Positions 1-6,378 of a DNA stretch of 7,979 nucleotides are shown piece by piece. Source of the stretch: Acidobacteriota bacterium (lineage in GTDB: Bacteria; Acidobacteriota; Vicinamibacteria; Vicinamibacterales; 2-12-FULL-66-21); assembly GCA_013697225.1 (NCBI GenBank), contig JACCXG010000106.1, positions 1-7,979 on the forward strand, read 5' to 3'. The notes below the pieces were generated by a model, which was not told the origin of the DNA, searched no databases, and worked only from the letters and a program-made list of their open reading frames with translations. The position numbers and the translations under genes are program-made. Position 1 is the stretch's first letter; the number at the start of each line of letters is the position of its first letter.

Positions 1-1
1 C

Positions 2-607
2 GCCGTGCTTGAAACTGCCAAGGGAAGCGCGAAGGTGCTCGACTTCGGCATGGCCATCTGGACCCGGAGTGGTCAGACACGCGCCCTCGCCGCAGCCTCA
101 CCGGCAAGCGTGTCCACCGAGGCGCTCGCGATCGTTGCGTATCTGTCCCCCGAGCAGGCGCTCGGCGGCAGGATTGATGCGAGGACCGATGTGTTCTCGC
201 TCGGCGTGCTCCTGTACGAGATGCTCACCGGCACGAACCCGTTCGCGGCCCCGGATCCCTGGAGCACGATCGGCCGGATCACGCACACCACGCCCCCTCT
301 TCCCAGTACGCTGAATCCCGATCTCCCGAAGATGATCGACGTCGTGCTCTCGCGAGCGCTCGCCCGCGATCCCGACAGCCGCACGGAAAGCGCCGCGAAG
401 CTGGCCGCCGACCTTCGCAGGTGCCTTGCAGTGCTCGAAGGCCACGCCGCAGAGCCCAATGTCGCGCGTGCGCGGCCGGTGCCCGCACGGGGCGAGATTC
501 TGCCGATCGAGGAAGAGCGTGGTGGCAGCGGCCTCTGGTGGCTGCTCTTCCTGATGGCTGCGGCTCTTGCCGCGGGGGTCTTCTTCTGGCTTCTCTACAG
601 GCCTTGA
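2..607 (+). CDS. Serine/threonine protein kinase, C-terminal part, tail-anchored (5' end outside window)
   Basis: This is the C-lobe of a PknB-type (Hanks) kinase, which phosphorylates Ser/Thr on proteins. The frame is open from the window edge, and the GTG at 5 is internal, because the ATP-binding lobe and HRD loop must lie upstream. Counting from codon 5, DFG of the magnesium loop is at about 14-16. YLSPEQA (subdomain VIII, the APE-like motif) is at about 46-52. DARTDVFSLGVLLYEMLTG (subdomain IX) follows at about 58-76, and the conserved late Arg lies in DPDSR at about 122-126. After a Pro/Arg/Glu-rich linker, a strongly hydrophobic stretch (about 176-197) forms one membrane segment, and the protein stops two residues later. 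The kinase is therefore anchored by its tail, with essentially no extracytoplasmic sensor domain. Kinase identity is firm; substrates are unknown. The FHA protein at 1790-2080 is a possible phosphothreonine reader in the same neighbourhood (inference). Confidence 0.93.
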   Translation, partial: AVLETAKGSAKVLDFGMAIWTRSGQTRALAAASPASVSTEALAIVAYLSPEQALGGRIDARTDVFSLGVLLYEMLTGTNPFAAPDPWSTIGRITHTTPPLPSTLNPDLPKMIDVVLSRALARDPDSRTESAAKLAADLRRCLAVLEGHAAEPNVARARPVPARGEILPIEEERGGSGLWWLLFLMAAALAAGVFFWLLYRP

Positions 608-636
608 CTCCTCACAATTTGCACAAACGAGTCAAG
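603..636. terminator. 8-bp inverted repeat between convergent kinase and receiver genes, possible bidirectional terminator
   Basis: CTTGACTC (603-610) and GAGTCAAG (629-636) are perfect inverted repeats around an 18-nt AT-richer loop. The left arm contains the kinase stop codon, and the right arm ends just before the receiver stop at 642. Placement between two convergent genes suits a shared terminator. The stem is short, only half GC, and lacks a U-tract on either strand, so it could instead be a protein-binding dyad. Confidence 0.4.
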
Positions 637-641
637 TGCCC

Positions 642-1016
642 TCAGCCTTCGGCCCTGGACGACAGGAGAAAATCGGCCAGATTACCCGCAAAGGCCGATC
701 TGGGGACGACCTGGTCGGCGCCGGCCCGGCGTGCGGAGGCGATGAGGTCCGCGTGCACGTGCGAGGCAAACCCGAGGGTCCGGATGGAGGAGAGCTCCGG
801 GTCCGCTTTCATCGCGGCGATGGTCTCGACCGAGTCCACCTTCCCGCTGTTGAGGTCGAAAATTACCAGCGTCGGTTTTGTCAGCCGCGCCTGCTCGATC
901 ACCTGCTCCCGCGATCGCGCGAACACGAGCTCGACCCCGGCCTGCTTTGCCGTGGCCCTGATTTTCGAGCTGAAGAGAAGATCGTCGACTGCAACGAGCA
1001 CCATGGCCAGGATCAT
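642..1016 (-). CDS. Stand-alone response-regulator receiver-like protein lacking the conserved Lys
   Basis: This is a single CheY-like domain of 124 residues with no output domain. The acidic pair D11/D12 follows the first beta strand (VLVAVDD). The phospho-acceptor candidate D54 lies in LVIFDLN. S85 in GFAS sits at the Thr/Ser position. The usual beta-5 Lys is replaced by Arg (R106 in VVPRSAF). The missing Lys suggests altered or absent phosphorylation switching, so this may be a pseudo-receiver acting by protein contact. The ATG at 1016 was chosen because GGAGG lies 5 nt upstream of it. An in-frame ATG at 1034 would add six residues, and an ATG at 1004 has a poorer ribosome site. The gene converges on the kinase and diverges from the metallo-hydrolase. 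The fold call is good; the role is unknown. Confidence 0.8.
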   Translation of the reverse strand: MILAMVLVAVDDLLFSSKIRATAKQAGVELVFARSREQVIEQARLTKPTLVIFDLNSGKVDSVETIAAMKADPELSSIRTLGFASHVHADLIASARRAGADQVVPRSAFAGNLADFLLSSRAEG

Positions 1017-1021
1017 ATCAA

Positions 1022-1067
1022 CCTCCGCTGCCATCGTGCTCCCGGAGGACCGCCTCGTCAGCGGAGG
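1022..1067. promoter_or_regulatory. Divergent regulatory region with perfect 9-bp inverted repeat
   Basis: CCTCCGCTG (1022-1030) and CAGCGGAGG (1059-1067) are perfect inverted repeats separated by 28 nt, between the receiver (leftward) and metallo-hydrolase (rightward) starts. On the leftward transcript the downstream arm carries the GGAGG that serves the ATG at 1016, so pairing of the arms would hide that ribosome site. The dyad could equally be a protein operator. The spacer has no clear sigma-70 boxes. The function is inferred. Confidence 0.4.
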
Positions 1068-1084
1068 AATGCGAAGATAGCGGC

Positions 1085-1738
1085 ATGGCAGACTCCCGGA
1101 TGATCATCGAAACCCGCGCAGGCCCGCCGTTCTTCAAGAACGGCTATGTCGTCGGTTGCGTGGAGACGCGTGAAGGGCTTCTCATCGACCCGGGAGACGA
1201 GGTTGACGAGCTGCTCGCCGCCGTCAGGTCCCATTCGCTCGACATCCGCTACATCCTGCTCACGCATGCACATCTGGACCACATCACTGGTGTGGGCCGG
1301 GCAAAAGCCGCACTGAACGTCCCTGTCGGCCTCCACGAGGCGGACAACTTCCTCTACCGCGCCGTCGTGCAGCAGGGGATAGCGTTTGGAATCCCCGTCG
1401 AAGCGCAGCCGCCTGTCGACTTCTTCTACGAAGGGGAAGGCCCGCTGCGATTCGGCCGCTACAGCGTCTGGATACGCCATACGCCCGGCCACTGCCCGGG
1501 AGGTGTTTGCCTGGTCGTCGGCCGTGACGAGGAGACGGAGCGTACGTTGTTTCCCGGCGATACGCTGTTTGCAGGCTCAATCGGGCGCACGGACCTGCCC
1601 GGCGGCGATGGCGCGACCCTGCTGCGTTCGATTCGCGAGGTTCTGCTGGCTTTCCCGGACGACACCGTCCTCCATTCCGGGCATGGCCCCGCCACGACAA
1701 TCGGTCAGGAACGAAGGGGGAATGTGTTTCTGAGGTGA
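1085..1738 (+). CDS. MBL-fold metallo-hydrolase, glyoxalase II-like
   Basis: This metallo-beta-lactamase-fold hydrolase has 217 residues and a complete dinuclear metal site. THAHLDH supplies H61, H63, D65 and H66. HTPGHCPGG supplies H136, FPGDTLF supplies D159, and SGHGPATTIG supplies H200. GSIGRTDLPGG (about 165-174) and the closing GPATTIGQERR segment are typical of the short YcbL/GloB-like branch. The protein is shorter than classical glyoxalase II (about 250 residues), which has a helical substrate domain. Members hydrolyse thioesters such as S-lactoylglutathione, or other small esters and persulfides; the substrate here cannot be told. It is predicted cytoplasmic, with no signal peptide. 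The start is the ATG at 1085, with only a weak GAAG 8 nt upstream; the ATG at 1100 is possible. The gene converges on the FHA gene across the G-rich heptad tract. Confidence 0.9.
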   Translation: MADSRMIIETRAGPPFFKNGYVVGCVETREGLLIDPGDEVDELLAAVRSHSLDIRYILLTHAHLDHITGVGRAKAALNVPVGLHEADNFLYRAVVQQGIAFGIPVEAQPPVDFFYEGEGPLRFGRYSVWIRHTPGHCPGGVCLVVGRDEETERTLFPGDTLFAGSIGRTDLPGGDGATLLRSIREVLLAFPDDTVLHSGHGPATTIGQERRGNVFLR

Positions 1739-1740
1739 GA

Positions 1741-1789
1741 GGGGAGAGGGGAAAGGGGAAAGGGAGAAGGGAGAAGGGAGAAGGGAAAA
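1741..1789 (+). repeat. Seven tandem G-rich 7-nt units in a convergent intergenic spacer
   Basis: G-runs begin at 1741, 1748, 1755, 1762, 1769, 1776 and 1783, an exact 7-nt period. The units are GGGGAGA, GGGGAAA, GGGGAAA, then GGGAGAA three times, then GGGAAAA. The tract is pure purine on the + strand and fills nearly the whole gap between the metallo-hydrolase stop (1738) and the FHA stop (1790). Seven runs of at least three G with 3-4 nt loops meet the usual G-quadruplex pattern, and the purine strand could also form a triplex. It may act as a transcription barrier for both genes (inference). Copy number could vary by slippage. Confidence 0.85.
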
Positions 1790-2080
1790 TCAGGTTCTCA
1801 GGAGAACGAGCTCGACGGCCCCCACGCGCAGGCGATCGCCGTCGCGCAGGGTTCCACGTCCGACGCGGTGGTCGTTGACGTAGGTGCCGTTGGTGCTCGA
1901 GAGATCAACCGCTTCGATCTCGGCGGGGCCTGCCTTCAGCTGGCAGTGGAGGCGTGAGACCAGCGGAGCATCGAGGACGAAATCCGCGCTCGCCGCGCGA
2001 CCGATGGTCTTGACGTTTCCCGGCAGTATCCTGAACTTGAACGGCTGGGTCGCCTCATCCGCGGTTCTCAGGATCCACAC
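1790..2080 (-). CDS. Small FHA-domain protein
   Basis: This 96-residue protein is a single forkhead-associated domain that would bind phosphothreonine peptides. The conserved signature is complete: TIGR (G27, R28), VSRLH (S42, R43, H45) and LSSTNGTYVN (S62, T63, N64, G65). There is no room for another domain. The start is a GTG at 2080 with GGAGG 10 nt before it; no in-frame ATG precedes it before the upstream gene. It lies 28 nt after the transhydrogenase alpha gene on the same strand and is probably cotranscribed with it. The natural partners of FHA proteins are Ser/Thr kinases or their substrates, and a kinase gene lies at 2-607. A direct partnership is inferred only from proximity. Confidence 0.92.
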   Translation of the reverse strand: MWILRTADEATQPFKFRILPGNVKTIGRAASADFVLDAPLVSRLHCQLKAGPAEIEAVDLSSTNGTYVNDHRVGRGTLRDGDRLRVGAVELVLLRT

Positions 2081-2108
2081 GTCGGCGGCCCTCCGATGAG
2101 CTCCTCTC

Positions 2109-3254
2109 TCACGCCCGGGCCTCCAGCAGCTCGCGCACGCGGGGGTGCACGACCTCCCCGTCCCGCGTCAACAGCGTCTCACTCGTGATTTCATCAGTCG
2201 GGTCGAGCGGCACGCTGCTCCCCTGCGCTCCGGTCTTCCCCAGCAGGTGAGTGAGAAACGTGATGATGTTCTTCGAGTACATCTGACTGGCGTGGTAGGG
2301 GACGAGCGAGGGTGGATTTGCGGGTCCGATGATCGCGACCCCGTTGTGCCAGACTGTTTCGTCAGGCTTGGTGAGCTCGCAGTTCCCCCCACGCTCCGCG
2401 GCCAGATCGACGACAACAGAGCCGGGGTCCATAGCCTCGACCATCTCCGTTGTGATCAGAATCGGGGCACGCCTGCCGGGTATCAGTGCGGTGGTGATCA
2501 CGACGTCGCTGCCGGCGACGACCTTGAGCATCTTTTCCCGCTGTCGGCGGTAGAAGGACTCGTCCTGTGCCTTGGCGTACCCTCCCTTGTCTTCCGCGTC
2601 CGCGGACTCGATGGGGAGTTCGACGAACTTCGCGCCAAGGCTCTCCACCTGCTCCTTCACGGCGGGCCTCACGTCGTAGGCTTCGACCTTCGCGCCCAGC
2701 CGCCGCGCGGTCGCAATCGCCTGCAGCCCCGCAACTCCCGCACCCACGATGAACACGTGTGCTGCTGTGATGGTGCCAGCCGCTGTCATCAGCATCGGGA
2801 ACATCCGGGGAGAGGTGTTTGCGGCCAGGAGCACCCCTTTGTAACCCGCGATCGTAGCCATCGAGGAAAGAGCGTCCATGCTCTGGGCGCGCGTGATCCG
2901 CGGCATCAGCTCCATGGAAAGCAGCGTCGCGCCCGTACGGGCGTAGCGGTGGATCTCGTCGGGCTCACCGAGCGGGTCCGCAAACCCGATCACGGTCTGC
3001 CCTGCGCGCACGGGGCCGCCAGCGGGAACCGCACGGACGGTGAGAACGATGTCCGCGCCGGCGAAAACGGCTCCTCGCTCGGTGATCGTCCCCCCCTGCT
3101 GCTGGTAGGCGGCGTCGGGGAACCCGGCCGCCGCTCCGGCCCCCTGCTCGACCAGCACCTCGAGGCCCGCCTTCTTGAGTGCGGCGGCGCCAGCGGGGAT
3201 GACGGCCACACGGGTTTCACCCGGGAACTGTTCTCTGGGGATGCCGACTCTCAT
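2109..3254 (-). CDS. pntA: Re/Si-specific NAD(P) transhydrogenase subunit alpha (domain I)
   Basis: At 381 residues it has the usual length for the separate NAD(H)-binding alpha-1 subunit of proton-translocating transhydrogenase. In the intact enzyme, hydride passes from NADH to NADP+ driven by the proton gradient. The N-terminal MRVGIPRE and PGETRVAV are family hallmarks. PRITRAQSMDALSS supplies the RQDR-loop residues R119, Q124, D127 and S130. The Rossmann motif VGAGVAGLQA is at 170-179, the ribose-binding acid D194 lies in EAYDVRP, and Y226 lies in GGYAK. The related alanine dehydrogenase is less likely because the RQDR loop and GGYAK segment fit transhydrogenase. Membrane subunits (pntAB, pntB) normally follow directly; here an FHA gene follows instead. 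The ATG at 3254 begins at the conserved MRVGIP, but no Shine-Dalgarno sequence is visible. It lies 30 nt after the exported hydrolase gene, a likely operon. Confidence 0.93.
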   Translation of the reverse strand: MRVGIPREQFPGETRVAVIPAGAAALKKAGLEVLVEQGAGAAAGFPDAAYQQQGGTITERGAVFAGADIVLTVRAVPAGGPVRAGQTVIGFADPLGEPDEIHRYARTGATLLSMELMPRITRAQSMDALSSMATIAGYKGVLLAANTSPRMFPMLMTAAGTITAAHVFIVGAGVAGLQAIATARRLGAKVEAYDVRPAVKEQVESLGAKFVELPIESADAEDKGGYAKAQDESFYRRQREKMLKVVAGSDVVITTALIPGRRAPILITTEMVEAMDPGSVVVDLAAERGGNCELTKPDETVWHNGVAIIGPANPPSLVPYHASQMYSKNIITFLTHLLGKTGAQGSSVPLDPTDEITSETLLTRDGEVVHPRVRELLEARA

Positions 3255-3284
3255 CGCGGAAAGCAGTCTACACGCTTGACGGTG

Positions 3285-4952
3285 CTACCGCACAGCCGAC
3301 GGCAGCCATTCGGCGATCGCCTTTGCGACCTCGGGGCTGATGGCCTTCTCCTTCAGCGTCGCATACTCGGCCACATGACCGGTCTCGGCAGGCGCGAGGA
3401 GGTGGTTGAGGGATGGAAACAGCTTCACCTCGACTGGTGGGGCGTTCCGCCGCGCGCGCGCGATCTCGGCGAGCTTCTCCGCATGGTGTGGCGGCACCTG
3501 CGTGTCGAGTCCTCCCTGCAGGATCAGAACGGGCTGCCGCACGCGCGGCATGATTTCAGCGGGATTGAACGTGAGCAGGCTGCGGTACCACGGCGTGTCG
3601 ACAAGGGGGCGCACTTCTGCAGGCAAGGCCTCCCAGCCGTCCTCGTCCACCGCCGCTTCGAGAATCTTCTCCTGCAGGTCGACCTTCCCGGAGCGCTCGG
3701 GCTCGGGAACCTTGGCCACGTTCAGCAGATACTGCTGCTGTTCCAGCACGAGCTCGCGCCCTGTCGTCCCCATCGCGGACATCAGCACGAGGGCGGCAAC
3801 GCGCTTCTCGCGGCCGAGGAGCATCGCCACGGAAGCTCCTTCGCTGTGTCCCGCCACCGCGATCCGCCGGTTGTCGACGTCCCTTCGCCGTGACACGAAT
3901 CGCACGGCTGCATTGGCATCGTCTGCGTAGTCCTGCAGCGTCACCGTCTCGATCCGTCCGCCGCTCTGCCCTACACCGCGTTTGTCGTAGCGCAATACCA
4001 CGTAGCCCTGCTCGGCCAGCTGACCGGCGAGCTGGGCGAACAGCGGGATGCCGGCAACCGTGGAGTCGCGGTCGATGGGGCCGGACCCGGCCACAAGAAC
4101 TATGGTGGGGTGCCGCTGGCGCCCCTGCGCCGCTGGCGTGGTGATCACGCCGGCGAGGGTGAAGCCGGCGGCGGGAATGCGGACGTCGACATCTGTCGGG
4201 TTGCGAAGCGTCTGCTGGCGCGTCGAGACGTCGGCCAGATCCTGCCTGGCGATGGACAGGTTGCCGCCCGCCAGGTCCGCGCGGGCGAAGCGGTTCCGGT
4301 CGTCGACCATGATCTCGGCGTCGAGCGGACCGCCGGGATTCTGGAACATCACCGTGAAGCGGCGCGCGGTGACCGTTCCTCCTGCCGTCTGGAAGGTCTC
4401 GTCCGCCACCGCCTTGACGCTCAGCAGGATCTCGGCTTGCGGGGCGACGTAAACAGGCAGCTCGTCACCGACTTTGGACGACGCGAGGCGGACCGCGAGT
4501 GCCTCGTAGCCTGCGTAGAAGTTGTTCGGCAGGACGACCGTGCGTGCGGTGATCTGATCCGTCTTCGTGTTCGTCACCCCGTTCTGGGTGATCTCGCTGA
4601 CGGCGGTCGTCAGGCCGAAGGTGGTCGCGAGCCCGATCTCGCGTTCCTGCAGCTTTGCGCTGATCTTCAGCTCCAGAGGCTGCCAGTCAGGCGCGTACGT
4701 CAACTCGAAGCTGTGGGTCGTGAGGCTTACCGGCGCGACGAGCTGGCCGGTGGACGTAATCCTCCAGCCCGATGAGGTCCGGGCGACCGAGACCTGCTCC
4801 CGGCCGACCTCCCGCCCGCCAATGAACACCACGTACGTCGCTTCGCCGGCCGTCGGCTGGGCTGCTGCCGGCTCCTGCGCGCGGGCCGGACCGGCGGAGA
4901 GAAGCGCAAGAGTTGCGCAGAGCACGGCGGTAAAATGGCGCAAAAGCGGCAT
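3285..4952 (-). CDS. Exported alpha/beta hydrolase with N-terminal beta-rich domain
   Basis: The ATG at 4952 gives 555 residues. An N-terminal signal peptide (PLLRHFTAVLCATLALLSAG, then ARA before Gln) predicts export, with cleavage near residue 25. Residues of roughly 35-240 form a beta-rich domain without a recognised motif. Residues of about 255-555 are a serine alpha/beta hydrolase. LVAGSGPIDRDS (about 286-297) lies before the nucleophile, GHSEGAS holds S370, GGLDTQVPP holds D483, and SLNHLL holds H517. The esterase or peptidase substrate is unknown; the GSGPxDRD type covers dienelactone-hydrolase-like and S33-peptidase-like proteins. A GTG at 4967 is an alternative start adding five residues, and neither start has a clear ribosome site. 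It is first in the leftward cluster with pntA and the FHA gene, and it diverges from ygfZ with 18 nt between start codons. Confidence 0.88.
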   Translation of the reverse strand: MPLLRHFTAVLCATLALLSAGPARAQEPAAAQPTAGEATYVVFIGGREVGREQVSVARTSSGWRITSTGQLVAPVSLTTHSFELTYAPDWQPLELKISAKLQEREIGLATTFGLTTAVSEITQNGVTNTKTDQITARTVVLPNNFYAGYEALAVRLASSKVGDELPVYVAPQAEILLSVKAVADETFQTAGGTVTARRFTVMFQNPGGPLDAEIMVDDRNRFARADLAGGNLSIARQDLADVSTRQQTLRNPTDVDVRIPAAGFTLAGVITTPAAQGRQRHPTIVLVAGSGPIDRDSTVAGIPLFAQLAGQLAEQGYVVLRYDKRGVGQSGGRIETVTLQDYADDANAAVRFVSRRRDVDNRRIAVAGHSEGASVAMLLGREKRVAALVLMSAMGTTGRELVLEQQQYLLNVAKVPEPERSGKVDLQEKILEAAVDEDGWEALPAEVRPLVDTPWYRSLLTFNPAEIMPRVRQPVLILQGGLDTQVPPHHAEKLAEIARARRNAPPVEVKLFPSLNHLLAPAETGHVAEYATLKEKAISPEVAKAIAEWLPSAVR

Positions 4953-4970
4953 AGCCGAGGATATCACCCG

Positions 4971-6014
4971 ATGTTTTTACACGACGAGTACGAGGCGCTT
5001 CAGGGCGGGGCCGGCATTCTGGACCGGAGCGGCCGCGGGAGGATCCGGCTCACCGGGGGAGACAGGCGCACCTACCTCCAGGGTCTGCTGACGAACGACA
5101 TCCTTGCGCTGGCCCCGGGCCAGGGCTGCTACGCGGCGCTCCTGACCCCCAACGGGCGCATGATCAGCGACATGCGCGTGTCGGAGCTTGGTGGGATGGT
5201 GCTGATGGATCTACCCGGCGCCACCGCCGCTGATGTCTGCCGGCGTCTGGCGGACTTCATCTTCACAGAAGACGTCCAGGTGGAAGACGCCCGCGGTGCG
5301 CTGGGTCACCTCGGGCTTTATGGTCCGCTTGCCGCGGCGGTTCTGTCTCGGGTGTTGACACCCCGCGCAGGAGACCAAGAGCCTGCAGCCGTGGAGGCGG
5401 GCACTCCGAGGATGACCGTCGGCCAGAACGCCGAGCGGGAGTTCGCCGGCATTCCGGTGATCGTGGTCCGAAGCGATGACTTTGGCGTCCCCGGCTTCGA
5501 GCTGTTCCCCCGGGCGGATGTGGCTGGTGATTTGAACCAGGCGCTGGCCCTGGCCGGAGCGGTGAATGTGTCAGCCGAAACAGCCGAAGTCACACGGGTC
5601 GAAGCCGGACGGCCCGAGTTCGGCCCCGATATGGACGAGGGGACAATCCCCCTCGAGGCGGGGATAGAGGAGCGGGCGATCAGTCTCACGAAGGGATGCT
5701 ACGTGGGGCAGGAGATCATCATTCGTGTGCTGCACCGCGCGGGAGGACGTGTGGCCAGGCATCTCGTCGGGCTCGCGGGCGAAGCGGGAAGCGACGGCTT
5801 CAGCCGCGGTGAGCGCGTCCACCGCGGCGACCGCGACGTAGGGGTCGTCACCAGCGCGGTCTTCTCTCCGCGGCTGCAGCTTCCCATCGCTCTCGCCTAC
5901 GTTCACAGGGATCACGTCGAACCGGGGATTGTGTTGCAGGCAGGCTCTGCCGACGCTTCTGGCCCGCGCCGCGCGACGATAGTGGCATTGCCGTTCATCC
6001 CGTCAGCTTCGTGA
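4971..6014 (+). CDS. ygfZ: YgfZ/GcvT-family folate-binding Fe-S maintenance protein
   Basis: This 347-residue protein resembles the glycine-cleavage T fold. The YgfZ signature KGCYVGQE is at residues 241-248, with the family's conserved Cys at 243. The N-terminal RIRLTGGDRRTYLQGLLTND (about 24-43) is the usual opening of folate-binding YgfZ. The C-terminal barrel ends with a GVVTSAVFSP-like strand. YgfZ proteins use a tetrahydrofolate-type cofactor and support assembly or repair of some Fe-S enzymes, in the cytoplasm. True GcvT lacks KGCYxGQE, and no gcvH or gcvP lies nearby. The ATG at 4971 was chosen because homologues begin near this point and GAGG lies 10 nt upstream; an ATG at 4935 in frame would overlap the divergent hydrolase start. 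The 3' end overlaps mutT by 20 nt. Confidence 0.92.
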   Translation: MFLHDEYEALQGGAGILDRSGRGRIRLTGGDRRTYLQGLLTNDILALAPGQGCYAALLTPNGRMISDMRVSELGGMVLMDLPGATAADVCRRLADFIFTEDVQVEDARGALGHLGLYGPLAAAVLSRVLTPRAGDQEPAAVEAGTPRMTVGQNAEREFAGIPVIVVRSDDFGVPGFELFPRADVAGDLNQALALAGAVNVSAETAEVTRVEAGRPEFGPDMDEGTIPLEAGIEERAISLTKGCYVGQEIIIRVLHRAGGRVARHLVGLAGEAGSDGFSRGERVHRGDRDVGVVTSAVFSPRLQLPIALAYVHRDHVEPGIVLQAGSADASGPRRATIVALPFIPSAS

Positions 6015-6378
6015 TGAGCTCCCGGTCGGCGGGAGGGAAGTCGGCGGCGTGCAGATCCTCCCGAAGCGTCCAGCGGATCTCCTGGCCGAGAAGAGGATGC
6101 GGCTCCTCGTGGATACTGCAGTGGAAGAAGTGGAGCACGATCGTCCGGTCGTCGTAGGTGTGGGTTGCCGTGAGGATTTTCTCGCCCACCGCGGCCTCGC
6201 AGCCGAGCTCTTCGAGCATCTCGCGCCTCAGGCAGGCGGCGTGGCTCTCGCCCGGTTCGCACTTGCCCCCGGGAAACTCCCAGAACCCTTCCAGGTGGGT
6301 GCCGCGCAGTCTGCGCGTGGTCAGATAGGCGCCGTTCCGTTCGACGACAGCAGCAGCGACGACGACCGGCTCAGCCAC
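5995..6378 (-). CDS. mutT: MutT-type NUDIX hydrolase (8-oxo-dGTP diphosphatase)
   Basis: This 127-residue protein sanitises the nucleotide pool by hydrolysing 8-oxo-dGTP to the monophosphate. The Nudix box is perfect: G38, E44, then REMLEELGC at 52-60 (consensus REUxEExGU). GFWEFPGGK at 31-39 precedes it, and the ending ADFPPADRELITKL closely resembles the end of classical MutT. The start is a GTG at 6378, since no ATG is available at a sensible place; the frame stays open further upstream, but that part is antisense-free shadow of mutY in another frame. The gene overlaps the mutY end by 8 nt, which points to translational coupling. The 3' end overlaps ygfZ tail to tail. Exact substrate specificity is inferred from family resemblance. 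Confidence 0.92.
   Translation of the reverse strand: MAEPVVVAAAVVERNGAYLTTRRLRGTHLEGFWEFPGGKCEPGESHAACLRREMLEELGCEAAVGEKILTATHTYDDRTIVLHFFHCSIHEEPHPLLGQEIRWTLREDLHAADFPPADRELITKLTG

Noticed and set aside
421..1103. Two + strand open frames (421-1080 and 567-1103) across the kinase end and the receiver gene
   Set aside because: The first half is a frame shadow of the kinase tail and the rest is antisense to the receiver domain. The Cys/Arg/Ser-rich composition matches no protein family.
3450..3462. Short alternating CG run that could favour Z-DNA
   Set aside because: It lies inside the hydrolase coding region, where Arg and Ala codons explain it, and it is very short.
2145..3893. A 582-codon open frame on the + strand opposite pntA and the exported hydrolase
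   Set aside because: It is rich in Arg, His, Gly and Asp with no recognisable motif, and it lies opposite two genes with complete family signatures. Long antisense frames are expected in GC-rich DNA.
4913..4936. Possible promoter for ygfZ: TTGCGC at 4913 and TAAAAT at 4931
   Set aside because: The hexamers are only 12 nt apart, too close for a sigma-70 promoter, and no TTG-like box occurs at 16-18 nt from TAAAAT.
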